Assembly (NCBI RefSeq): GCF_964355755.1
Contig: NC_092672.1
Location: forward strand, 12,954,501 to 13,018,500
Direction: 5' to 3'
From: Antedon mediterranea
Taxonomy: Eukaryota > Echinodermata > Crinoidea > Comatulida > Antedonidae
DNA length: 64,000 nucleotides
The translations under genes and the position numbers were made by a program. The notes beneath the pieces are model-generated. The model worked only from the letters and a program-made list of their open reading frames with translations. It did not search any database and was not told where the DNA came from. The first letter of the stretch is position 1, and each line of letters starts with the position of its first letter. Below, in pieces: positions 55,901 to 64,000 of this stretch.

Positions 55901-56171
55901 ATGCATTCACATCACACGTGGGGGTATCACATATCTCACCTAACGACAAACACAGCAAACGGCATGCTGCCTTCTGACCAATTAAGTGGTTGATAATTGG
56001 TCCAAAAAACATACATTCGTCGTCTGGATGTGCAGTTACAATTAGAGAATTCAAATCACGAATTCTACGTCCTTTGGTATGCCTTGACAAGCCAAGAATA
56101 CCGTAACACAGCAAACAAATAAAAAGATACACAAACGCACATGCTACAACCACTGACTCCGCCGCCATCAT
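40879..56171 (-). CDS. PIGL: PIGL, GlcNAc-PI de-N-acetylase, complete gene in 7 exons
   Basis: PIGL removes the acetyl group from N-acetylglucosaminyl-phosphatidylinositol, the second step of GPI-anchor synthesis, at the cytoplasmic face of the ER. Coding exons (minus strand): 56171-55940, 45800-45701, 43269-43179, 42042-41975, 41626-41592, 41462-41320, 40983-40879. They total 774 nt, 257 residues plus stop, close to the usual ~250. All introns are GT..AG and every phase joins. Residues 6-28 form the N-terminal membrane anchor. The zinc/active-site motif AHPDDE is at 47-52, the second motif TFDAYGVSGHRNH at 144-156, and the conserved C-terminal helix SQLLWFRVLHILF follows near 231-243. The Met at 56171 is used because MMAAES leads straight into the anchor. 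Intron 1 is ~10.1 kb and full of transposons; the others are 0.13-2.4 kb. Nothing in the reading frame looks damaged. Confidence 0.93.
41320..41462 (-). CDS. PIGL: PIGL exon 6
   Basis: Acceptor TATATTTCAG, donor GTAAGT. Completes the split Glu codon, then IEVLVLKSESCFMKYLSIF to SSPLQVLRTQ, residues 177-223. Equivalent to the family's 'L.SVN..RKY......P' segment, here with a divergent SESCFMKY. Confidence 0.88.
41592..41626 (-). CDS. PIGL: PIGL exon 5 (35-nt microexon-like)
   Basis: Acceptor TTTTTTTTAG, donor GTAAGA. Encodes MLQRNSKKFKT between two split codons. Its length is forced by the phases of exons 4 and 6, which supports it despite its size. Confidence 0.8.
41975..42042 (-). CDS. PIGL: PIGL exon 4 (second zinc-site motif)
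   Basis: Acceptor TTTCTTGGTAG, donor GTGAGT. Encodes IVTFDAYGVSGHRNHVSVF; the His residues of SGHRNH belong to the zinc/active site. Confidence 0.92.
42316..42654. mobile_element. Foldback MITE of GTGCGTCA units, in PIGL intron 3
   Basis: Ends are inverted repeats of ~50 bp starting ATGCACTT and including CAATTGTATGACCCACTATA, then a CCCGGGAG core. The 230-bp interior is built of TGACGCACC/GGTGCGTCA words, about ten in both orientations. It lacks coding sequence. The target duplication is not clear (TA or none). Confidence 0.75.
43179..43269 (-). CDS. PIGL: PIGL exon 3
   Basis: Acceptor TTTGTATGTAG, donor GTAAGT. Completes Gly111, then NLPDSPEIDWDPVVIAKYVE to HSINR, residues 112-141. 'LPD.P...WD' is a family landmark. 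Confidence 0.92.
43270..45700. other. PIGL intron 2, no other feature supported
   Basis: A/T-rich with T-runs. The open frames here (for example 44101-44346, 44638-44931) are hydrophobic low-complexity products of A/T-rich sequence. Confidence 0.6.
45701..45800 (-). CDS. PIGL: PIGL exon 2
   Basis: Acceptor TTTACTCAAAG, donor GTAGGT. Completes Gly78, then DYYKQGDVRRKELMKSCTVL to VTIIED, residues 79-110. Strong match to the family 'G.YY.QG..R..EL...C..LG' block. Confidence 0.95.
46303..46931 (+). mobile_element. TTAA-flanked MITE, copy 1 (629 bp)
   Basis: Starts AGACCCCTTCCCT and ends AGGGAATGGGGCT, 13-bp inverted termini with 11 matches. TTAA borders each side (46299-46302, 46932-46935). It is almost identical (only scattered differences) to 54441-55068 in the same orientation. 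No open frame. TTAA targets are used by piggyBac and Kolobok transposases, both of which have dead relatives in this window. It includes a CTAGGCCTA-rich block and a GCGCGCAATGCATTTTGGG segment. Confidence 0.88.
47397..48176. mobile_element. Foldback element with internal tandem duplication
   Basis: Left arm 47397-47640 (AGTTGTGTTTTAATGATTAA..., CGATACGATGACATCATCATG...) is inverted at about 47940-48176. The right half was then duplicated in tandem: 47700-47880 and 47872-48055 both read CCAAAAA.TGATGTTTTACC... through CAGTGGGTTGTACACTAC and GGTTTGGTGGGGTT-like words. Short reading frames within it are structural by-products. No clear target duplication. Confidence 0.75.
48186..48440. repeat. 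CGTATACG-rich repeat, copy A
   Basis: Begins GGGAATTTTTTTCTGACATT, then TATCCTTTTGCAAAAAAACCG, then about ten CGTATACG or near-palindromic variants with short spacers. Copy B at 51120-51355 is related in inverted orientation. Confidence 0.7.
48441..51119. other. No supported gene between the CGTATACG blocks
   Basis: A/T-rich with a few CTAGCTAG words and an ATT microsatellite at 50440-50465. A G/C-richer stretch at 50590-50760 with overlapping frames on both strands shows no domain. Confidence 0.4.
51120..51355. repeat. CGTATACG-rich repeat, copy B (inverted)
   Basis: Reads CGTATATGATTCGTATATG through CGTATACGGATCGTATACGG, then CTTTTTTGCAAAGGGATAC and TCTATCAG with an A-run: the reverse of the start of copy A. 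A and B may be the subterminal ends of one 3.1-kb element or two separate insertions. Confidence 0.7.
52205..52345 (+). repeat. Possible LINE 3' end
   Basis: A segment running ATAGGACCCTAACGG... to TTTATGTGCTCGAATAAAAT and TTGAATT. It has the look of a non-LTR retrotransposon 3' UTR with its AATAAA. Called from general appearance only. Confidence 0.3.
52734..53562. mobile_element. TA-flanked element with ~28-bp inverted termini
   Basis: Left end CCGTATATTTCGGTGTATAA...GTCGCAC; right end is its reverse complement with a single G/A change. TA borders both sides (52732-52733, 53563-53564). GGTGCGTCTT(A/G)TACA words recur inside both ends (52795, 53461, 53520). No transposase frame, so it is a non-autonomous, probably mariner-like element. 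Confidence 0.75.
54441..55068 (+). mobile_element. TTAA-flanked MITE, copy 2 (628 bp)
   Basis: Same termini and sequence as 46303-46931, TTAA at 54437-54440 and 55069-55072, direct orientation. Differences are scattered substitutions plus small indels (for example two extra bases in the ATAT run near 54488). Confidence 0.88.
55940..56171 (-). CDS. PIGL: PIGL exon 1 (start, membrane anchor, AHPDDE)
   Basis: Starts MMAAES, hydrophobic to residue 28, then SLIVTAHPDDECMFFGPIIN and LLCLSLG, ending in a split Gly codon at a GTGAGA donor. The start codon lies in ATGATGGCGGCGG; ATGGCGGC is also the core of YY1 sites often found at the starts of housekeeping genes, a possible regulatory link that is an inference. 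Confidence 0.95.
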
Positions 56172-57150
56172 CTCGCTCTATTTTTGACATTTGTTTGAGC
56201 TTGGTGTTTTTTATGATCTCAAATTCAATAGCGCCACCAATTCCTAAACTACATATTTGGTGAACTTGACAAATTCGTCTAAATTTGGCAAAAGTGGTCA
56301 GAAAGTTGAACAAATAAAACGAAAACATTGAGGTTAAAGGTTGAAAATATATATATCATTTTTTTAATTTCTTTTTTTAGATAGGTAGTATAAGGTAATA
56401 TAATTAAACAATTTTTCAAATATACCGAAATCAATTTTCACAATGAATTTTGGGAAATATGTATTTTTAGGGGTAGCTTTAAAGATATATGTCCCCCTGA
56501 AAAAAATATTGTTACCATTGTTTTTATTATTATATAATATAATTTTATTGTCAATATTTATTCACTTTGAACAAACAGTAGATTGCATCTACAAAAGTAT
56601 TTAGGCCTACCTAAAAAATAAATTTAAAGCAAAAATCTATTAGGCCTAAATATCTGTCAGACAATGTAGGCCTATTGTTTTTGTCTTTTTATAAGTGAAA
56701 TCATTGATTTTGTTTGTTTGTTTTGATTAATGTTTTGTTTTGTATGTGTTTACTCATCAAAGAGTCCATTTTTTTGTTGGTTTTATCGATTCTACTTGTC
56801 ACTGTCCCCCGTTTTTAGTAGTGTCCATTATCTCTCTCTATTCCATTGTTTTGTTATTTGTATTGAATTTTCTGTATTATTATTGATTTTGTAATCGCTG
56901 TTCTCCTTCTATTATAAACTATTGGATGTCGTAGGCCTACTCGTAAATGATACGATATAATCTTTACATCTGTTCCTTCTTTTTTCCGTGTCATGGTGGA
57001 TTTAAATTTATCGTATCAGTTCACTTTTAATAAATGTGTTGAAAGATAATAATATAATAATAATGTTATCATTTTTTTATATTAATTGTGCTGTATTTTT
57101 TTACATCTAGGTGGTATTTATTTGATTATACATGTTACCATATTATATAC
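56172..57150. other. PIGL 5' flank; no other gene supported
   Basis: The promoter of PIGL should lie just above 56171. No TATA box near the start is evident. The rest is A/T-rich. Confidence 0.4.
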
Positions 57151-57159
57151 CCCAAATAA

Positions 57160-57680
57160 AGATGCCTCCCCTCCCCCTAAAAACCCTTTTGAGACCAAAA
57201 TTGACTTGCTGCGACCAGTGGTTGCCGAGATACAAGTACCTTTATTTATTTGTTTATATAAACCTTGACCCTGACCCTTTGACCTTTTGTAACATTTTTC
57301 AAAATGTTTTTCAAATAACAAAATATATATTTCGAACAATTTAAAACCAAATTGAAGTGTCTACGACCAGTAGTTACGGAGATAAATACATGCCCTGGGT
57401 TGTGGGTCAAAGGTCAGAAATGGCATTTCCGGTCATTTTAAACTAAAATGTCCCATTAGACTGAATATAAATGTATACCTTCTGATCAATTTGAGACCAA
57501 AATTACTTCGCTGTGACCAGTGGTTGTTCAGATTTAAGGACATATTGGTGTTTGGTCTTATGACCTTTCACCCTGACCTTTTGACCTTTCGCCACATTTT
57601 CAAAATGTGTAACCAAGCCAAAAATGATTGTTTGACCACCCTAAACCAATTTCTGAAGTCAAATTCTCTGGACCTCAAAG
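57160..57680. repeat. Degenerate repeat with TGACCT/AGGTCA words
   Basis: Three imperfect units of ~150-190 bp, each with 'GAGACCAAAATT.ACTT.GCTG.GACCAGTGGTTG' (57190, 57345, 57491) followed by TGACCCTTTGACC-type runs. One inverted version, GGGTCAAAGGTCA at 57405, is a perfect DR1 half-site pair. Old dispersed repeat by appearance. Confidence 0.6.
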
Positions 57681-57719
57681 TGCATACGAAAGTTGATCTA
57701 GCTACTAGAGTATAGATCT

Positions 57720-58778
57720 TAATGATCATTTAGATTAAAATAATCACCTATTGTTATTGTATAACATCTTATTTATTATATTTTTTGTAGAGATTCAAGC
57801 TTTTGAAAGAATTGCGAGGATATCATATTGTAAAATACACGAGGGTATGCATGTATCCGTGAAAATTGAGAGAATAAAAAAACATAGGGAATCGACGCTG
57901 CTTTCTGTTGTGGCCTAACCTACACCCATTATGCGAAAGAGAAGAATATGAAAGTAATAGAGATATTCGATAGGAGCCAAACTAATCGACTCGACTAAGG
58001 CCATCAATCTCAGTTTAGCTGAATGCTTTGAAGTAGGTAAGTTGAAATACATTGTAAAACAATAACAAATAGTCGTGGCAATTAAAGTATATAGCTATTA
58101 TATATTATACCAATAATAAGTAAACGATAAAGATGAGAACAAACTAAACGAACATCCACTTCGTTATTATAGTTTCCATGACAACTCCACACAATTTGAA
58201 AATTTGTCAATGTCTCATTCTTTTAATCAGTACTTGAGTATTTTTTTCTTTCATGCTCTTTCAATTAATTCCTCTCAAGAAGACATATTATATACAGTAG
58301 CATGTATGATAATGTACCAGATATAGATGAACCCTAAATGAAAAAGTCTACTGGGCCCAAGTATCGTATTAGGCTACTCGTGTTATCTAAAACATAGCAG
58401 GCCTTGAAGCATGATTCTGTAAAGTGAGAAATACATTTATATTACATTTTTCGTAAAAGTGTAGATAAGTCTACAAAATTGCTGCCATTGTGAGAGTGAT
58501 AATTGTACGTCGTAGGTCTAAATAAATGTACATTGCCTAGGTGATTACATGTATTAAGCTAACATAATTTCACAGTTAACAGTCATTTACCAAACAAACA
58601 AATTTAAAACTACACTAAAACATCTTAACAGTCTTAAACAAGTTTACATGAACGGTACAATGCTAAGCGCATGGGTGTATAGGTTTCGCTATTATAAGAT
58701 ACAGTACTTCCAACTTTCCAATTAAACCAATAGACGTTTCGTCATCCAATTGCACTGTTCTTACTTAAAATAATTTAT
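57720..58778. other. No supported gene
   Basis: Intergenic, A/T-rich; 3' flank of the SLC6 gene. Confidence 0.5.
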
Positions 58779-58859
58779 TTATACCCTTGTCGAAATAGCT
58801 CCCTCATATTCATCCACAAAATCTGGCATTTCCTCTGGTTTTAACGACTTCTTCAACCG
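58779..58859 (-). CDS. SLC6 transporter, last exon
   Basis: Acceptor TTTTATTTCAG. Encodes RLKKSLKPEEMPDFVDEYEG and AISTRV-stop, the cytoplasmic C-terminus. AATAAA overlaps the region just after the stop on the minus strand. Confidence 0.85.
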   Translation of the reverse strand, partial: RLKKSLKPEEMPDFVDEYEGAISTRV

Positions 58860-61800
58860 CTGAAATAAAATTAAGCAAAACATCTTTTTTAAAGAAATTA
58901 ACTTCAATAATTGGGTAAATACACATACCTACAAAGAGCACCATAAGTCATAATGTTAATTGCTCAAATTTTATTTTTATTTAATGATTATGAAGGTCAG
59001 ATCTGACAGCTAAATCCATAATTATTTTTCTACGTAAACTATTAATACGTTTGTTAACGCTATGGTTGGCTAATGTACGTTTTCATTTGTCCATATAAAA
59101 TACTAACATACTGCCTTATAATAATATACAATACAATCTCAACAATATAATTGCTATTGAATCATGAAGCACTGTTAATATATTCTCTTTTGTATATATA
59201 CTTAATAAAAAATGCAGAAACAATCAAAAGATTTTGATTCATCTGGTTATGTTAAAATTAAATTATTATTTGAATTGAAACGATTAATTAACATAGAAAT
59301 AAAACAATTAAATGGAAATTATGACAAATATAGTCATAATGTTAATCTGCTCAAATAGTTATTTTTATTTAATGATTATGATTATTTTAGGACGTCAGAT
59401 CTCACAGTTAAATCCATTTTCTATGTAAACTATTAATACTTTTTAACGCTACATGGATGGTTAATGTAGATTTATATTTTGTCCATCTAAACTACTAATA
59501 TAGGCATAGACCTACTGTCCTATAATAAAATACAATACAATCTCGACAATGTAATTACTAATATTGAACCATAAAGCACTGTTAATATATTCTCTTTTGT
59601 ATATACTTAATACAAAATTGCGGAAACAATTAAAAAGAAATTAAATTATTCTTTAACAATTGAAACGATTAATTAACATAGAAATAAAAAACTAAATGGA
59701 AATTATGTCAAATATAGTTCTGTTTCATAACATTTTTGGTGATGAAATTACGATACATGTTCATTACCTTACCGTCTAATTTTACTTATCATAACTTGTC
59801 CCTATTATTTACATGGTACTTAGTTGAAGCACCTATTTCTTGTATTGCAAATTGGAATATTTCTTGCTAACGAAATGCGAGGAAATTGCATCGGAAATTA
59901 AGCATATTAAAATAGTAGTAGATATTACATGAACGTAATGCTGTCCTTATTGCAATGAGGTTCATTAATCTAGCAGAACTTCGATCGTTGAGTAAATCAA
60001 AAAGAAATTCAACTGTTCGGTCACGAGGTCAGACAATTAAAGTTCACAATTATGATTGTCATCGAAACAATTTAGGAAGTTTCATGTCTGTAATTTATGA
60101 AACTTTCTAATCACAGGCTTAATTGTAATCATAGTTTTTTAACCTTTGCTCTATTTTTTCTGAATATTTCATTTTCTATCATAAGCATGGTTGAATGTTC
60201 TCGAATAAATTTAATGTCAAAACACACGATGAGACATAGTTAATTATTATAAGGAGACTGTCTCTTCAAAGCGTATTTTAAATATTGCATTTGATTTTTT
60301 TAATTTCAGTTCATACCTCTATTCTATGTCTTTCTTTTTAATTCAATTGAATTTAATTTAATCAAATTAATAATAATAAATAATATAAGCCAAATTAAAG
60401 GCGAAGTTATGCATCGATAATAATTAAGAAAATGCATGGATATACCTTTAGTATTGTGGATCCATCTGTACGTAGTATTTTGTAAACCATAAATAATGGT
60501 ATCCAGATGAGAGACGAAGCCATCATGCACCATCCTAGACCAATTGCCCACGTCGGATACACGTAACCATCGAATACCAGAGGTTTGTATTCGATTATGC
60601 CAAATATAACTATGAACTAGAAAATAAATTAGTAAATTGAAGGTGCTTCAGTTAATAAACCTCTAACGTGCAGAACAGTGTTAAACGCAAACATTATTAG
60701 GCCTATGCCTACATGATTTTCAGATGTGCCTATATCCCACCGATGAACGATTAATGCACATTATTATAAAATGCAAAACTACCAGGCCTAGTAGGATCAC
60801 TAATATGTTTGGATTTTGGTTTTTGCATTATAAGGAACTGGTACAAAATAGGCTTCTGCATGTACATGTTTTACACATCGAACAACAATAATAATGCTCT
60901 GAACAATGTTATTATTGATATAGCCTAGTTTTGTTTTTGTTGTTTAGTATAAAATATAGGTACGCCGTTATTTATAAATATGCAATTTTTATGTAATACC
61001 ACTTATGCAATTTTATTCATTTTCAACAGAGCAGTAGTTAAATTAAAATAGAATGTATTTATTTAAAATTGATTGTTCTTTTGATTCATAGGATTGTACT
61101 TTTTTCTTTACAAAAATGCCTAAAATTTAGGAGACAGACTTTCTGCTTCAACATCTTCCTGTAATAAGGGTTAACTACAATAGATCTTAAACTTGTTTTA
61201 AAACCAGGATATGGCAAAAAATGTGTTTTTCTAATGTACAGAAAATTGTAGGCTAATACTGTAGTTTGCTTGTTTGGAATTGCACATTCTTAATGACAAT
61301 TTTCACTTTATCAGTTATTTTGATTTTTACCGTAAGAACTGTTGGAGTCAAAAAGCACCAACAAATTTTCCAATAAATTCCTGGAGGTCTACCTAGCATA
61401 GACTTCACGTCAGCTTCAAATCGACGATTACCGTAAATCCAAGCCACGGCAATGGCCTCTAGTAACACGATTGCAAGTAGAGTTGAAGCAGCTCCATAAG
61501 CGTCTATCAACTGTATTACATATTGTCCACCCTGCCAATACAATCGTTATAATATTCATGATGGTATATATTATTTCACAGTAATAAAAATTAATGATAA
61601 AATAAGTGGATTTGATATACTGTATATTTATAATTTGATATATTTGTGAAGAAGGGTATTATATCGTATGTTATTAAATTAAAAAATATGATATACAGTA
61701 TCATATTAATAATAACAAAAGTAAAAAGTAAAATTACTCAAACTACCACAAGTAAAGAAATAAAGCTAAACGAAATAAAAATGAATTTAAAGAGATTAGA

Positions 61801-63793
61801 TTTCAGTCGAGACTTAAAGGGCTCATTCAGACTTGGTTTGCCCGAAGTAAGTTGGCTTCATGAACCATTATTATCGCTAACTTACCCGAGTAAAATAATT
61901 AAAGCATGAATCGCGCCCAAAAAGAACAAGAGATGGACGCATAATAAGTTGGTTACACACCCACAAAAGTTAGCTATAATGGTACATGTGTCCAAGTCTG
62001 GTTAAGTCTGACCGAAGTGTTCCAGTAGCGACATAGAACCCTAACGAAGGGTCACCATAAGAAGGCTGCCGGGATAATTGAAGAAGAGGTAGAGTACATG
62101 CCGTATGCCTAATTACTGATATGTAGCGACGAAAGACCATAAAGAGACTTATAAATAAATAGTAGATATTTAAAGTGTATTTGCAACTGCAAACTGCTTA
62201 CAAATTCAGTATTAGGCCTACATACGTAATTTTTGTAATGAATAAAAGGCCTGATGTTAAAAAATATAATGAAATATGTTCGTACTGCTTACATTGGCCT
62301 CAACATTATAAGTATCATGATGTTTAGGTATAATCTGAATGTCATGTCAACAATAGCAACGAGATTATTATTAAATAAAAGTAAATTGAGCTGCCTGAAA
62401 GAATTGTATAGAATGAGAATCAATATAGAGCCCTTGACTGGGCATTATTTGTATTCTGGGTAATGAAATAGATTTCTTAATCAATATTAACTAATTACAC
62501 TATTAGACAGTGGTTTAGAATTGAATAATGTTATTGTTTATTGTTTTTATTTGTGATAGCCTGAGTCCATTACTCAGAGACCATAAATGACTTCAATTGA
62601 CTGTATACACATTCAATAAATGTATGGCTATACCGTGATAAAGTTAATAAAGGAAAAAGTTCTTAGACCTAGTTCGACTAACCGTGTTTATCTATTGCTT
62701 TGATTGTAAATATCGTAAATTTATATTATAATACAAATCTCCTTCCAAATAAAGACAAAACACCACGTTTTGGATGAACCCAAGTAAAATGTTTCCTTTA
62801 ATCTTTCAATTATAAAAAAAAAAAAAAAAACTACTATGAAATAAAATGTTTAAAGTAATACTTTGTACGGTAGTGCAGCCATGGAAACCAACATGATTAC
62901 ATGTATACCCTCACCCTGGGGGAGAGGCGCAAGGTTCTGACATTAAATTTCCATGCAAATAGAATCAACTGACCATATCTGTCCTGGAACATTAGTTACA
63001 GTCAATTCTTGGACAGTCGACGAACTCACTATCATAGAAAAATTCCATGACACGTCGTAATTTGATTTATTTATCTATTTTCAATGTTCTATACATAATA
63101 ACTAGGCCTAAATATTAGTTTACTGGGGTGTAGGTGAAAAGCAACAGTTAGAAAAAAAAACTAATGCTGCCAATTAAAGCGATACATTAAAACAAGATTG
63201 AAAAAAATTCAACAAACATAAAAACAAAAACACACAATAGTCCTAATTGTATTCACATAACGTATAACATTCAGAAATATATTAGTTAATAACCATTGTA
63301 TGTATAACAATATAAATCTGATTGTGCAATCAATAAAAAATATTGAAAGTCGTCATAATTTATCTGTAAAATATTCATAGTTAAAAAATGTTCATTTAAA
63401 CTATCCTTATGTCATGCTCATGTTGTATTCTAAAACTTTGACTACACTATCAAACAAGTTTGACTAAAAATGTGTGATGTGCCCAAATATGGTAGTGATT
63501 TGACGTCATTGTGTCCATTATACTGTATGTGCACATCACGTTTAGTTTTCACACAGTTTGATAGTATAGACAGAGCTTAACGATACATTTATGTGATGGA
63601 CATGTGATGGAATACCACGGAACTGAATACTGGACAAATAAAACAAAACAATTGTACGTACGTAAGTCACAGTTGGAAGTGCTCCAAGAAAAGAACACGT
63701 CACCAGACCCAACACGAACAGTTCACGGTGTTTACCGATTGATGTCGGGTATTCGTCGCTCCAAGCCGTGATGATCGATTCTAATCCACCAAA
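58779..63793 (-). CDS. SLC6-family Na+/Cl--dependent transporter, last 4 exons (5' end beyond window)
   Basis: Members move neurotransmitters, amino acids or osmolytes across the plasma membrane with Na+ and Cl-. Visible coding exons: 63793-63662, 61531-61331, 60616-60446, 58859-58779, all joined in phase 0, giving 194 residues and a stop. Exon A reads GGLESIITAWSDEYPT and RELFVLGLVTCSFLGALPTV; exon B GGQYVIQLIDAYGA, LLEAIAVAWIYGNRRFEADV and MLGRPPGIYWKICW; exon C IIEYKPLVFDGYVYPTWAIG and a final membrane helix; exon D a cytoplasmic tail KPEEMPDFVDEYEG. This covers roughly TM8/9 to TM12 of the LeuT-type fold. 'GG.YV..L...Y.A' with 'E..AV.W.YG' leans toward the monoamine/GABA side, but the substrate cannot be told without the TM1, TM3, TM6 and TM8 residues. 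Confidence 0.92.
58948..59717. repeat. Tandem duplication, 2 x ~386 bp, in the last SLC6 intron
   Basis: 58948-59333 and 59334-59717 start TCATAATGTTAAT and end GGAAATTATG.CAAATATAG. They share long words such as CACTGTTAATATATTCTCTT and GAAACGATTAATTAACATAG, with several small indels between them. Probably an old local duplication; no coding content. Confidence 0.9.
60446..60616 (-). CDS. SLC6 transporter exon (TM11-TM12)
   Basis: Acceptor TTATTTTCTAG, donor GTATAT. Reads FIVIFGIIEYKPLVFDGYVY, PTWAIGLGWCMMASSLIWIP and YKILRTDGSTILK. Confidence 0.92.
61331..61531 (-). CDS. SLC6 transporter exon (TM10 and following loop)
   Basis: Acceptor GTATTGGCAG, donor GTAAAA. Reads GGQYVIQLIDAYGAASTLLA through LGRPPGIYWKICWCFLTPTV, 67 codons. 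Confidence 0.93.
61544..63661. other. SLC6 intron, no other feature supported
   Basis: Mostly A/T-rich. Open frames at 61646-61909 and 62254-62463 show no domain. A CRE-like TGACGTCA lies near 63501. Confidence 0.5.
63662..63793 (-). CDS. SLC6 transporter exon (TM8/9), first visible
   Basis: Acceptor TCCTTCACAG, donor GTACGT, 44 codons. Reads FGGLESIITAWSDEYPTSIG and KHRELFVLGLVTCSFLGALP. 'GLE..I.....DE.P.....RE.F.L' is the family pattern at this place. The preceding exons are expected right of 64000. Confidence 0.92.
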
Positions 63794-64000
63794 CTGTGAA
63801 GGATATCACTAAATAGTTAGTATACAACAGATAATCCAGCTTTAGTGTAAGATTTAGGAAAATGTCCGTATAAATAAAATAAATATACGATATATGTGAT
63901 AGTCGGCAAAACAAGTTACATTACATGTTTTAAAAAATGACACAAAATAAAACATCACAGACACATAAACAGTAGCAATGCAAATTAATTAAAATATGAA
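63794..64000. other. Part of an SLC6 intron running off the window
   Basis: No exon-like sequence in the last 200 bases. Confidence 0.5.

Larger units (their letters stand above)
45801..55939. other. PIGL intron 1 (~10.1 kb), transposon-filled
   Basis: Holds the elements listed separately at 46303, 46939, 47397, 48186, 51120, 52734 and 54441. The stretches left over (51770-52730, 53570-54440 and 55070-55939) contain no supported gene. Confidence 0.85.

Noticed and set aside
1-64000. CRISPR array, tRNA or rRNA genes, bacterial-style operons
   Set aside because: No regularly spaced direct repeats with unique spacers, no cloverleaf or rRNA sequence; the tRNA-Leu-like string at 24147 is a primer-binding site.

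Overview
This is an AT-rich eukaryotic, animal nuclear window, with multi-exon genes that have GT..AG introns and many decayed transposons. The frequent GGCCTAG/CTAGGCCT words and the kinds of transposon present suggest a marine invertebrate deuterostome, possibly an echinoderm. That placement is an inference. No tRNA, rRNA, operon-like or CRISPR structure was seen.

Layout. Positions 1-36,000 are a transposon graveyard. The only intact long reading frame there is an 873-codon transposase-like gene (9987-12608). It lies between ~0.5-kb terminal inverted repeats and possible 4-bp CATG target duplications (whole element 8989-13220). Around it are broken pieces of piggyBac, THAP-associated DDE transposases, a non-LTR reverse transcriptase, a Ty3/Gypsy-type gag with its LTR and primer-binding site, a Ulp1-like protease exon, a P-element-like C-terminus, a KDZ-like zinc-binding segment and a second copy of the 873-codon family. 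Several short tandem arrays lie among them. Positions 36,057-38,180 hold an hAT-like element with perfect 16-bp termini and a 5-bp duplication.

Positions 40,879-56,171 (minus strand) hold a complete host gene that can be assembled from seven exons with consistent splice phases: PIGL, the GPI-anchor pathway de-N-acetylase (257 residues). Its first intron is about 10 kb and is filled with nested non-autonomous transposons: two near-identical TTAA-flanked elements, a TA-flanked pogo-like element with other insertions inside it, and another TA-flanked element.

Positions 58,779-63,793 (minus strand) hold the last four exons of an SLC6-family Na+/Cl--dependent transporter. Its 5' part lies beyond the right edge. 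The two host genes lie on the same strand, with the SLC6 gene upstream of PIGL; nothing suggests they work together. Between them is a degenerate repeat rich in TGACCT/AGGTCA words.

All assignments come from reading the sequence and from memory of protein families. No database search was run.
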